Both the position numbers and the translations under genes were made by a program. This document shows positions 18,891-31,182 of a stretch of 64,000 nucleotides of DNA, piece after piece (within the stretch, counting starts at the first letter, position 1; each line of letters opens with the position of its first letter). This DNA is from Ophiura sarsii (lineage: Eukaryota; Echinodermata; Ophiuroidea; Amphilepidida; Ophiuridae), in assembly GCA_035610835.1 (NCBI GenBank), contig CM069441.1, forward strand, positions 98,698,180-98,762,179, in the 5' to 3' direction. The notes beneath the pieces are model-generated. The model was not told where the DNA came from, ran no database searches, and saw nothing but the letters and a program-made list of their open reading frames with translations.

Positions 18891-20316
18891 TGATATTTTA
18901 GTATGTTTACCCGAGCGTTTTAAATTAAGCTATCGTCGATTGATTGCTAGCAGTTTCAAATAATAATTGTATGCTAATCAAGACTAGAATAGCTCATATA
19001 TATTCATAATATTTGATCGACATTAACAACGATCTATATGGTTAAGGTTTTTATGCATAAGCCTTATATATGTACATTGAACATAAAATGTAATATGTCT
19101 ATTATATGTCTTTCATATTTTTATACCAAAGCTTTGAATCAGTACTTAAGAAAGTAGTGTATAATTTATGTTATAGTGACTATTTTTCTACCGTTTAATT
19201 ATTTTTCATACGCAGCTTTGTTTTTTATTATGCTATTTTCATATTTTTTTTCGTAACATAATCATATATGTTCATATTCATAGTTCAAATGAGTAAGCAT
19301 CCATATACGAATCAATTGACTAAGTGTCTATTACATAATAAATAAGAAAAAGCGCTATCCTACGTGTAGTGCTATGATTTGACGTAAATGTATATAAGGA
19401 ATTGGTCAGTTTTGAGTATAGATTGAATAATTCATATTCGTAATTAACAATTAAGGATTTGCATTTATAAAGAACGTTCATACATGCTGAGCTATCCATA
19501 ACAAAGTTAAGTGAGAAAATTAAAAATATTTTAAGAATTACGATTGGAGAGTATTTCAGAGTCAAGACTCACGATGAATATCGGAAGTAAAGAGGGTAAA
19601 TCAAACATGGGCAAACTCAGGAAGGCTTGATCAATATATGGTTAGCAGCCTATTTCAAACCATTTACTCAGCAAATTGACTGAAACAACCGCATGTATTA
19701 AACACAACTGCAATTTGGTCACTTTCTTAAAACAACAATAATACGCATTGAATCGTTATTTGAATTTGGCCTTCGTCAAAATTACGCCGATTTGTAAGAG
19801 TTTCCTAATTATCCGACAAATTATGAGCACTTTACGCTTAACTGTGCGTGCGAAAAGTCGGCTAATTATAATCGTTACGGGAAAGAAGATCTAAAACATC
19901 TGAAGATAAAATCATTAAGAATGGAATGTTTGCTTCTTTTTTTGTGCTTAGTTAACTAAGCGTGATCCTTGCACGAAGTGGACACTTTGCTGTGTTATAT
20001 TGTTTTGTCATTGTCCGTACACAATCACGATTCAAATCTACATACTGTACAAGTGTCATACTCTTTAAAACTTTCAAAAGTTGATTATAATCGCTTGTTT
20101 CCCGCGTGGTGTGAATAGATTAACATGATTAAGAGAATCAGAAGGCGTGTAATACGAGAGTACAGCAATAATGACTATTTGGTCGTCTTAACATGCATAT
20201 CAAAAATACAACCCTCAACTATTAATATTGATAAGTGTCATGGTCAGAATCTGAAACCTAATTTGAAAATGCTGACCAAATAGCTAGGACGCATCCATGA
20301 GTTCATAGTCTATGAT
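18891..20316. other. Intergenic, nothing recognised
   Basis: AT-rich DNA with no convincing coding exon, RNA gene or repeat boundary. Confidence 0.5.
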
Positions 20317-20686
20317 TAAAGGGGCATTAAGAGATGTGGTGGAGGCAGCGCCCTCAATTACAAAAATATATGATAAAAACTGGGATTTGTTTATTTTTAC
20401 AATTGTACTATATATTACATGTATGAACTTACACCTATAAGGATTAAGAAAAATCTGCCCTCTTTGAAAAACAAAACGTCAATTCAAAAATGCTGGTAGA
20501 GTCGCAACCAGCATTTTACATGGTTAAGGGTGGTATTCCAACATATTTAAAACATTGTTTTAATCAAGTTTTGCTGGGGTTGTTTTTGTAGAACAACAAT
20601 AATGGCAATTGTTAATGTTCATCTTGAATTCCGAAGTAAATTAATTAAAATTCAAAAAATTCAACATGACATTGTGTCCCTTTAAG
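20317..20686. mobile_element. Possible miniature element with TTAAAGGGG ends
   Basis: Begins TTAAAGGGGCATTAAGAGAT and includes GGAGGCAGCGCCCTC, matching the compact element at 25023-25113. A CCCTTTAA at about 20679 could be the inverted right end. Confidence 0.35.
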
Positions 20687-21236
20687 TCTAGGGAGCGGGG
20701 ATTGGTGGAATGAATGTCATTTTATGTAAAAGTTCACGGAATCATATCTTGTTGTTTTCCTTTTCCCTCTGCGTCTTCATAAGTTTTCTTTTGATAATAA
20801 TAAACTATAAAGTACCAATAAAACATAAAATATGTGATGTATGTGATTATTTGTCTTCATTTTGTAATGGATAGCTGGATGAATTAAACAGAAAAAAACC
20901 CAAAACGTACTTCATCTTATGAAGCCTGTATGTTTCTTTTTGTGTCTGATGTATTAAGACATTCTGTATTGATAAAAAGTGCACCGAACCTTGGGTTGGA
21001 TGGTACTACGTTTTAGCGCATCCAATGAATTTCAAACATTTGAGTTTTTGAAAACTAAATTACCGCTCAAATGCCATTGCACGAATGCGTGCAAAAGTAC
21101 GTTGGCTCTTTTGATTTGAATCTTGGCAAATAACCTAGACCCCATTTGACCTAAGAAAAGTAACGTAGATTGGATTAAAATCTGGATCTAAAATATATGT
21201 TGGTTAAAATTTACGTTGAATGAAAATGGCCTTACA

Positions 21237-21378
21237 TTTTAATCTGTGTTCTCACTTTATTTAGTTTGTGTTCTCATCTCTTTTGTTTGTGTTCCTATTT
21301 AGTTTGTGTGGTTCTCAGTCTCATCTAGTTTTTGTTCTTATCTCTTTTAGTTTGTGTTCTTATCTCTTTTAATTTGTA
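21237..21378. repeat. Degenerate minisatellite (TTTGTGTTCTTATCTCTTTT units)
   Basis: Five to six imperfect copies of a 20-25 base pyrimidine-rich unit built on GTTTGTGTTCT and ATCTCTTTT. Confidence 0.7.
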
Positions 21379-23764
21379 TTAAAAGAAATGTGTAATACAA
21401 AATAAAGCTTGGGATAGGACTTTACAACACTTTAGAGTTCTCAGGAGTATTATATTAACAGAACTGTGTGTTAACCTGTTTGCTATATCCATGGCATTTG
21501 GGCAAGATTACGTCTCAATTTTCAAGGCCCGCATACACGGAGCACATACTTTTTTATGCCGTTACCACGACGTAAGCCAAGATTGGATTAATTCTTTTAC
21601 GTCTGGACTGCCAGTAACAACCTTGAAACGAAAAGTTCATCTTATGAAATGTGTTTTCAGCATTTCTAGTCATTTTTAGTTGCTTGTTGTACCAATTTCA
21701 ATCTTATTAGTTCATTAGAAGCAAATCACTTATGAAATGACATGGGTACAGATATATTGATTTGTATTCAATTTACCACTACCCTTAAATAATTGATCAC
21801 TTCCAGTTATTGCACATCTTTGTGAAAATCCTTTTACAATCCTAGAAAAATATCCTGATCCCATTTGTATGCTATAACTTTGGAATACTGAGATTGATGA
21901 TGCTTCACAAACCATTCGTGGCAAGTTGAATACATCATATTAATCTGTGTGTTAGATTAGCATCTAAATCCTGCAAATGGATAATTTCATTGGGTTAAAA
22001 CACGTTTGGATGATCGGTGCCTGTAGTGTACAGAAATAGAAGTTGGGTAGTTAAAGACCCATTAGTCTTTAATTTTGAATTGCATTTTGAATTGCATGCA
22101 TTGTAATCTTTACTAAACCGACAAATAAGAGGCTGTTTGGTCGCCCGTGAGGGAGTGTTTTAGTAAATCTTATGCGTGGTTTAACAAGTAGCTGATTAGA
22201 TGGGGTTGTTATTGCCACTTATAAATAATAAGAATCATTTCGTATCCTTAGGCTTTAGAGATTTACATACCTAAGGAAACACTCTCATCCACCCTTGTTG
22301 GCATCAAAGTCATTGACACGACATTCGACGTCGCATTTGGATCGTACAGGTGTGAAGTGCATTCCCCCCTCTTTTAAAAAATACCATCGGATAATCATGC
22401 GGAAAAAATACGTAAATTCCATCGCCAAAACGACAGAATTCATATATTTGACAAATTTAACCCATCGACGGTCCGGCATACGACCGGCGTATTCTAAAAT
22501 GTCTATTAAGGCCTTTTGATCAATGGTCAAGTGTATACAGTTTCAGAATAAAGTTGCTAAAGTCAAATTATGGAATCAAACACAGCTTCACTTTGTGATA
22601 ACTTAACCCTGACCGATAGACCGGTCCGAAAGCATTCCTTTATCGAATGGTCCTTATTATACATGTAGCTTAAGAAAAACAGCGTATGTTGATTCTTCAA
22701 TTTGGCGTGGTTATTTAGTAACACCTTTGCAAATTACACCGATTGGCTGTGAAAAGAATTGCCTTCTGCTTCGATGAATTGCAGTTATTTTTGGCGCGCT
22801 AAAAATATAACTAAATTATATAAATTACGGCTGACCAACTATCATGGCGTCGTGTGAAATCCAACTGCGAGTCAAAACACCGATTCAATTGTCATTTGGA
22901 ACTTTTTTTATGAAGTCAGTGCGCTAAACCTGAGTTTTTTGCTTTTGTTGAATATCTTATAGGCCTATCACATGTCGTAGCGATCTATTGATATATTTGT
23001 TTGAATAGTTTAGTTGACAGCACAGAACGCACACGTAGTTCAATGGAATATCTTCCACGATAAGATGAGGAGACTTAAATGGACTGAGAGAGATTTCTTT
23101 AAAAAAATGAAATAAACTAAAAAATGATTTTTAAAAAAATGTCAATAAATCACAAAATGAAAATATATTTCATGAGATTTTCTGTACCTACCTCACTTTT
23201 AAATTCATTTAAGTTGTTCTGAGAACAAAAACAAACAAAAAACACAAAAAATGGCAAACTCAGGTTAATGAATTTAGATGGTAGTAAAACCTAACTTCTG
23301 ACAAATTGACGGCTCTGTGTTGGAAAAACCTTGGCCTTAGTAATACTATTTTACTTGCTTTACCAAAATAAGAAAGTTAAACTTCGACTTTGTCCCATTG
23401 ACATGTTTGAATGTTTGAAATGCATGGATAAGTATGAATAAGGCACATACATCATTGACATGTTATTCTTGTACCTTATTGGCATTATAATTGGCCAATT
23501 GCACATAACATGAACCAACAAATTCTATGGATCGTTTTCATTCATTCAAGTACATTATTCTCTGAATACAGTACGTTACATACTTATGTTATTCGCCCTC
23601 TTTCAAGTTGGATTCAATACAAATCGGAACAATTCAATATTACCTTCTCATACATTTTTCCTGTCTGGAAATGCGATTTGGAAATGAAATAAATGGCAAA
23701 TAAAAATATATTTATACCTGGGCCTTATTGGCGTACTTTGTTTTGAAAATCTTTGTCTCCGCGT
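21379..23764. other. Intergenic, no supported gene
   Basis: An 81-codon minus-strand frame at 22285-22530 has plausible protein-like composition, but no domain, splice context or homologue that I recognise. Otherwise AT-rich with no clear element ends. Confidence 0.4.
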
Positions 23765-23768
23765 TTAA

Positions 23769-24003
23769 CACTTTCCACGTGGAAGGCAGCTGCAGACGAC
23801 ATTCCGAAATTTCACAAAATGTTTCAAAAATGATTATTGAATTTCATTACCATATTTGGAATCACTATGAGAAATGCATTGAAATAAGTACAAACATGCC
23901 TATTACTGTTTCCGTAATCCTTGAGATGGAGATTGACAGTTTGGAGAAAGGTTTCTGAAAAATCTGTTGGTATTTGGTAAAACCGAAAGCCGCGTGGAAA
24001 GTG
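23769..24003. mobile_element. TTAA-type miniature element, copy 1
   Basis: TTAA then CACTTTCCACGTGGAAGGC at the left, GCCGCGTGGAAAGTG then TAAC at the right: inverted ends with a target site mutated on one side. It is 235 bases long and shares its interior (TTTCATTACCATATTTGGAA) with copies at 46074 and 37592. Confidence 0.75.
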
Positions 24004-24317
24004 TAACACAACGTCCATATACTTCGAATTGGTCTGATTTTCATTGATCTCGAATTTGTCCCACGGGACTCGTTGAAATTGCGAAAAACATAATATTTAA
24101 AATGTTAAGTATAGACGTTATTATTAACTAACCACGCTAAATCGAAATATCAACATAGTAAACTATTTTTCTATAATTAAAATAATAATTAGATTAGTTA
24201 ACTATAATAACAAGGACCCCTCCACGAAGGTCTACAATCTGAATTTTTATTTTCAATATTGAAAACTTGAATATTTCTTATGACAAATATATATCATTTG
24301 TACTTTTTGTATTTAGA

Positions 24318-24501
24318 GAATAAAATATAGTTCGTAGCTGTTTTGCTATATACGATGGTCTCATAATGTATAGACTGTACCATATTTGGAGTCGTGTATG
24401 GTCACCGCAGGTGGCCATACACGAAGACACAAATATGGTACAGCCTAAACATTATAAGACCATCGTATATAGCAAAACAGCTACGAACCATATTTTATTC
24501 T
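24318..24501. repeat. Near-perfect 184-base palindrome
   Basis: GTAGCTGTTTTGCTATATAC and flanking bases on the left are the reverse complement of the right arm; the turn lies near 24409. The arms differ at only a few places. It has the form of a miniature fold-back element, but no target duplication was identified. Confidence 0.8.
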
Positions 24502-25022
24502 TATTCTTATTTAGTTTATTGATTATTTTTATCTTTTATCATAAAATAACGCATTTTGTTAGATTTATATAATCAAACATCAACAACTTTTCCCTTTTAT
24601 AAAATCGACGAACCCAGCGAGCTGTTTACCAATTTCCTGCTTCGAATTAATTGCGCTCTTTAGCACAAGCTACCATGGAAACGCTGCGTTATACGCACAA
24701 CGCATACGCCGGGGCTTTTGTGTAGGGCACGCTACCGCATTGACCATACGCACCAAAACCAATCAAATTGCCTGTTGACATCCAAAACCACACCCACTAT
24801 TAAGAATGCATCATAAGAATAAAGATTTATTGATGTTGCTTCGTGAATTTAAAAAGCTCAGTTTCAGACGGAATATCTCGAAAAAGTCCACAAATTCAGA
24901 CCCCTTCTAGGACTTTACTGATCCCTGTGAGTTAGTCTAAGATTGATTTGAAAGATGCGAGTATAATGCAATGATTGGAAATTGGAAATTGCAATAGATT
25001 ACACCGTTGAAATTGGTCAGAT

Positions 25023-25113
25023 TAAAGGGGTACTCAGAGATGAGTTGTGGAGGCTGCGCCCTCCATTAGGATCAAAACAGGGATTCTTCAACACTACTGC
25101 GTACCCCTTTACT
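25023..25113. mobile_element. Compact miniature element with TAAAGGGGTAC ends
   Basis: TTAAAGGGGTAC at the left and GTACCCCTTTA at the right are inverted repeats about 90 bases apart; the interior shares GGAGGCTGCGCCCTC with 20317-20686. Confidence 0.5.
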
Positions 25114-25195
25114 ACATTTAATTTGGTTTAGAAATGCGCAGCAAATATGCCTTTTTTGGTACCAATGATATTTTATTACGAAGTTATTCAAGATA

Positions 25196-26897
25196 CAGGG
25201 TGCGTCAAAAAAACTGCAATAGTGGAAAGAAGCCATCTTGTTTTAAAAACTAGGTTGAAGTTTGAATTTTTTTAAACGTTATAAAGAATACCTTATTTGT
25301 GTCTAAATTTGTGTGAAAAAATGAAGTCAATATCATTTGCCGTTTGTCTTGGGTGAAGGGGGGGGTCTATGTTAGTCAGATAGTAAAATTCAGTGCTTCG
25401 GACAAAACTGAGATATTAGCACAGTAGGAAACTGCTAAGTCTCTGCTTTAAAATGCTTTTTGTTTGAGGTAAATTGGATTTTCGGTTCTGAAGTTATGGT
25501 CGATTGAGTTTCGGGTGTCTCAAAAAATCGGTGGTGTTTTGTATACATTTGTATGTAGAAAACGCTCACCCTGCGATTTTAAGCATTTTCAGTTTTAATT
25601 ATTTTTTGATCAAATAATTGTAACATTTAATCAAATTCATTTATTAAAATATTAAGATAATTAATTGCACATCATAAATCATCAACATTTCAAAGTCAAC
25701 GTAATTTCTTATGTATTTCCTTATTTTTCTCACCCGGCTATTTTTAAGCCATTTATCTTTAAAAATCAATAAAAATGCTTATATAATTGCTATTTTCACC
25801 CAAAATGGCTCAAAATGTGTCTAAATTCATGCTCTTCCATAATTGAATAACTATTTTTATCCAAAATGTCAACTTTTTTTTTCCTCGCCAATTCTAATAT
25901 TTTTCATACGTTTTGCACGATATCTCAAAACTAGAAAACACGCAAACTTGCAATACTGGATCCAACATAACTCAAAAACGAAACCTCGTATCAGGGTGAT
26001 ATTTGGAATGGATAATAAGCTTGGATAGAGGAAGAACGCAATGAAGCCGGATTTTCGATTTATCTTTCCAAATTTGAATTATAACGTAAAATTACCTGAT
26101 TGGTCGGTTCCTGGTTACCATGGCAACCGTATAAAAAATCCGGCTTCATTGGGTTGTGCGCATTGTTTCCATGCATCATCTACCAAAGTATGGTGAACAT
26201 GCAACATTTAGTTTTCTAGTAAAGTTGGATCCCGTGTTTAGCCAATCAGAGGCCTTGACTGGTTACCATAGCAACCAGATCAAAATAACGCGCATTTTTT
26301 GAAACGCTGTTACCTAAGCTTCAATTTGATATATGACTCTAAGGGGTAAACCCATGGTAACATTGAGAAAATCTGTTTCCAAAATTGGTGAAAATAACAT
26401 AGACCCCCCCCTTAACCTTTTTACCCGTGCACCCATTTCACACGTTTGTCCACGAGATACCCAAAATATGCATTAGATCGCAAAATGTGTCTCTCATTCA
26501 AATTTGGAAACTTGGTATGTGATGTTTTTGGAATTTGATGCATCCTTTCTTGTTTACATTTGAGTTAACATAATCAATTTACTTTATCCATGCTATGACA
26601 GGCTTATAATGTTCTAAATTTTAATAAAAAAACTGACATTTTCCAAATTATTGTTGGCGGGATATTCAAATATGAAATATTGAAAATCACTGTACTCGTG
26701 GACAACCATGTACATTTGGTTGTGCAGCAAAGAGGGTCACCAAAGCCAAACGGAAAATGCGATCGACTTCATTTTTTCACACAAAGTTAGGATTAAATAT
26801 GTCAATCTTGCAACATTTAAAAAGTTTTAAAATTCATTTTGGTTTTGAAAACAAAATGGCTTCTTTCCACTATTGCAGTTTTTTTTGACTCACCCTG
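25196..26897. mobile_element. 1.7 kb mariner-type element without transposase
   Basis: Left end CAGGGTGCGTCAAAAAAACT and right end inverted (GTTTTTTTTGACTCACCCTG) continue for about 45 bases including TGGAAAGAAGCCAT. Both ends abut TA, the Tc1/mariner target. Inside are further inverted pairs, such as GGGGGGGTCTATGTTA near 25362 and TAACATAGACCCCCCCC near 26395. No long reading frame exists, so it must be moved by a protein made elsewhere, if at all. Confidence 0.75.
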
Positions 26898-28289
26898 TAT
26901 ATTGGTTAACGCAATCGATATATTTATACTACTGGTCATGTTCATTACACCCTACGTGATTTGGCGCATGCTTTAATCACTTTTCCTTCATTCATATACG
27001 AACACCACTTTGCGTACACCGCACCAGTGAGGATCCAACCAAATATAATCCGTGTGAATGAACTATGACGTCAGGAGACGCATGCACGTCAGTCTTGGAT
27101 ATTCTACACTTCATGAATCGCGGAGTATTCACCTGTATATGCAGTCGACAGTTCACAGTGTGAGGCTTCTGGTTCAAATGACAGGTATAATATGTTTGTA
27201 CTCCAATATTACATTACGTCGTGAATGATTGAGTCGAGGTGGCTGTCATTGAATCGAATGGGGTGAGTACTATTCATTTCATTTACACATGTTTGTTATT
27301 GACTATTTGGAACGTATATAGCATAACTTCAACATTTATGTTACTTTAATGTTATGTTTCAATGTTACGTTTTTACATAAAAAGATAGTTGGCAAAAACT
27401 TAATTTTAAGCTTGTGCGAATCATGGTTTAGCATTAGTATCAGCTGTCGTGAGTTCGGATATATTTTGTATACAATGTCGCAATCCTTAGGTTATGTGGT
27501 TGAACGCTTCGAAATGTTCCAATCACTTACAAGCGTAATATTAGGCCTACACGTTGATTTAAATAAGCGCTCCAATTTCAATACAGTGGGTAAAGCTTAA
27601 AATTGTGCAAGATGTGTTCTTATGGAACAACATATTTGGAAACAAAAATACATTGACAATTTGAAAGATTTGATTGACAGCTACTTTACTTACGGTGCAA
27701 CTAATAATATCACCACCAGTGACATACAGTCACTGATATCACGGATAGTACCAAACAATAAAGTCACAGAAGTGAATATAATAGGCCCTACATGTACACA
27801 CATGGCGCAATTTCTTTGATGGCGACGTTATTCTGTCCCCATTCTCTTTTGAGGAGAGGTTACGTAATTGACTTAAACAATAGCCAAGTTCCAACCTTTG
27901 AAGTGCACATTTATAAGGCGATTTTACGGAAGTTCAAAAGGAATAGTCCCCCAGCAGACATAACAATGCTATTAAGAATAGAATGCGAACACCTGGATCT
28001 GGATCAATATATGAATCTATAATTTAAGTTAAGTAGCGACAGGTGCATGCATTGTACTCTGAATTAGTACATAGTGTTATTTTGAGAACGTTTACTCATT
28101 CAAAGACATTCTCTGTTATGGCCTTGATCAAAGAATGGCTTTGACTCAATATTGCTGATTCATGTTTGTTTTTTCAAAACAAAATATTTGCTGTTCAATT
28201 GTTGGTATTTTTATTTAGCCGTGAAGGATGAGTAATGAGATACAGGTATATGGGAAAGGACGATGTTACACTGACACTTGATGACTATA
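26898..28289. other. Intergenic, no supported gene
   Basis: Short open frames occur near 27350-28020 but have no recognised domain. A CRE-like TGACGTCA sits at about 27066 without a gene start beside it. Confidence 0.4.
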
Positions 28290-28524
28290 CAGGCCTCAAA
28301 ATAAGTAACTGATCAGGTAATTAATATGCTTGCAACTCCAAAACTATAGCTCTTACGTAAAAATATTAAGTTGTAAGGAAATCTCTTTTCTATATGAACA
28401 ATGTCTCAAATTGAAGAAAAGAGATTTCCTTACAACTTTACATATTGATATTTTTACGTAGGAGCTATAGTTTTGGAGTTAATAGTATTTGTATTACCTG
28501 GTCAGTTACTTCTTTTGAGGACTG
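28290..28524. mobile_element. TA-flanked fold-back miniature element (CAGGCCTC ends)
   Basis: 235 bases, TA on both sides. Left CAGGCCTCAAAATAAGTAAC and right GTTACTTCTTTTGAGGACTG are inverted, and the inner parts (AACTCCAAAACTATAGCTC and its complement) make the whole element one hairpin. It is related to the ends of 33063-35363. Confidence 0.8.
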
Positions 28525-29413
28525 TATTTGTTTACTGGTAAAAAGACATTAGAGTAATTTTTAAGAACTTGTGTTTATGTGAATTCTTTGCAAAAACAGT
28601 AATACATACATGTACATTGATTCGAAAGGGAAGGAAACAAGAATCCTTATTGAAATGATTATTAAAATCCCATTTCCCCTGCAAAATCTGTATATCGAAT
28701 AACTTGTGACAAATATTCTAAAGTGTATCAAAGAATATCTTCTTCTACAATTGAACAAATTAATTGAATAACTATGGCCATCCAGGCTCCGATATATCGT
28801 ATCCATAAATTATATAGTAATCAATAAATGATGTGTAGAAATTGCCATTAAGTAGCAATATCGTATAGTGTGACGATATTTGAGCTAATTTAGTTTTTTC
28901 ATTTTTCTTGGGCAGACCATTCCTTACCATAGCAACGTATATCATCGCCATGGGGATCGGATTCTAGATAAATTAATTGTTCGTAAAAAATGCATGCCTG
29001 TACCTGATGAAAGCTTCCGGTGATCAATAATGATAAGATAATATAGTTACCAAATACGATGGTCGATTCCTCACCGATCTTTTTACAATGTCAAATCAAT
29101 GAAGACGAAACAAACATCAATATACAACAACATTTGGTAATTTATATAATTAAAGAATAATTATATTGCAGCGAAGAAAACATACTCGGTCTAGTATAAT
29201 GTCGACGAAACAACATAATTTTCCAGTAGAAGTTGGATCCCAAGATTAAAACATCATCGAAGCAGGCCTAAATGAATCCATTTTTTTAATACCCGGGTTA
29301 ACAAAAACAGTATTAGCCCATGCCCAGCCCACATTTAATATATTAAATGTAATTGACATAGGCTACATTAGCATCTAAATGGGCACAATCTAAATTTATT
29401 ATTCTTTATTAGC
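28525..29413. other. Intergenic, nothing recognised
   Basis: AT-rich DNA without supported coding or repeat structure. Confidence 0.5.
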
Positions 29414-30262
29414 TAAGAATGTTTAAGCCCATTGGTTCTCAGAGAAATCGGCGACATTTATATGCGGCGTGCATTGATTGGCGTGACAAACCTCTCGCAG
29501 TGCGTGATACTATATAGCTTTGCTCCATAACGCGCACTTCTGCAGTGCGTCTACTGCGCATTTCCCGCGTGCTTATGTGGCGCATTGTTATTCGATATTA
29601 ACACGGGTAAAAATTGACAAATGTGGGCAATTCAAGATACAAATTTGATTAAATAAATGTCTAAAGTATGACTGTTTAAGAATGAGAATAAAGGTATTGT
29701 CTTTAAACTGTTGTGGAGTATGTAAAAATAATATTACCGAACGCATTTATTTCAGACAATATAACACAGGTACGGTCTAAAACAATACCTTTATTAGTTT
29801 ATTCTCATTCTTAAATACTCATACTTTAGATATTTATTTAATTAAATGTGTAGCTTTAATTGCCCACATTTACCCCTCGAATAACCCATAAACATTCACT
29901 GCAAAAAGAAGGGTGTTAAAAACAACACCATTTGGAGTTAATACGGGTCCAATCCAAACACTGGTGTTAAGATTGGACCCGTATTAACTCCAACCGGTGT
30001 TAAAGTAACAGTAAAGTTTGTGCAGTGTTCCATACTCTCCCGTGCGGTGAGTAGAGTACGTCATGCGTCGGCGTAATATGTCTCAAAAGCACACAGGAAA
30101 GGTGCAGTAGACGCCATGCAGAAGTGCGCGTTATGGAACAAAACTATAGTTACCACGCACTGCGCGAGGGTGGTTAAGCTAATTAATGGACGCCGTGTTA
30201 AGTTGTCTTATATACATGTTGCCGATTTCAGTGAGAATTATACATTCTTAGCTGTTTTAAAG
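29414..30262. mobile_element. Large fold-back of the GAGAAATCGGCGACATTT family
   Basis: The left arm (from GAATGTTTAAGCCCATTGG through TTGACAAATGTGGGCAA) recurs inverted in the right arm, which ends in ACATTCTTAGCTG. The arms are imperfect, and the right arm is interrupted by the miniature element at 29897-30027. Confidence 0.65.
29897..30027. mobile_element. 131-base miniature element nested in a fold-back
   Basis: CACTGCAAAAAG at the left and TTTGTGCAGTG at the right are inverted; the inside is a hairpin of GGAGTTAATACGGGTCCAAT and ATTGGACCCGTATTAACTCC. Confidence 0.75.
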
Positions 30263-31065
30263 AATGACTATATAAATGCGTTCGGTAGTATTATTTGTTT
30301 GCGTAGAACAACACCGCCTGCGTTGTCTAGGCCTTATAACTTTTGCATTTTGCAGTACATATATTGGATTTGATTTCATTATAGCCAGTGCTTAATCTAT
30401 TGTAATTAAGATGCGTGTTTCAGAAAGACCGTCTTAACATGTTTAAATGACCACATAACACTAACAGCAAGTACCCTTTCAGACGTAAAGCTGGGCGACA
30501 TTTAGTGAAGAGACTTTGCCGAGAGCAAATATTATAGGAAGTTCTGCATCCTGTTCTATGATCAAGAGATAGAATGATCAATAACATTTTTTATTTTGCA
30601 CTTCCACAAATAGCAGATGCATATCAATCAAGTGGTTCTATTTGTGACCATTGCTTTATCTCTCCATGTGATCAGTATTATACATAAAATATGTATATGA
30701 TATTGAAGGTAAAGGACTTTACATTTTGTTCACATCATTTTGATGATATAATTTGGAGACTAAGATATTTTTGAAAGTGACCTCGGTAATTCATTTTTCA
30801 AATACTGAACCATATTCAAGTAAAGTTTAAGGCGAAGATTCTATATCTGGTAATCGTACATATCTGATTAGTTTTTCACTTTCAATTATTCATCAATAAC
30901 TTGAAGTCATTCTTTCGGTTTCCTATAAACCCAGTTTTGAATCCATTCTCTAGGCTACATAGGACAAATCATATGAATCAGGCAAACATTACAGTATAAA
31001 TTATGTACATAAATTCTACCAATCAGCCGTATAAGCAAACTAGCTAAGATATAAGTATATGCCTG
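30263..31065. other. Intergenic, nothing recognised
   Basis: AT-rich; no coding or element ends supported. Confidence 0.5.
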
Positions 31066-31182
31066 CTAAGGTTGGGAGCGAGTCCCGGGTAATCGAGTCC
31101 CGCCCGAAATTTCCAGTCCCGGGTGCCAAATTTAGTACCCGGATACCCGAAATTTAAAAATAAATAAATAAATAAATAACAT
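31066..31182. repeat. hAT-like end fragment with GGGTACCCG motifs and (AAAT)n
   Basis: AAGGTTGGGAGCGAGTCCCG followed by CCCGGGTAATCG and ACCCGGATACCCGAAATTT resembles hAT subterminal repeats; an (AAAT)n microsatellite (31151-31180) follows. No second end was found. Confidence 0.35.

Noticed and set aside
22285..22530. Minus-strand 81-codon protein-like frame
   Set aside because: Reasonable composition, but no recognised domain, no exon boundaries and no neighbours; kept only as a note.
27349..28022. Short plus-strand frames that could be a small gene
   Set aside because: No domain, signal peptide or splice structure; consistent with chance open frames in AT-rich DNA.
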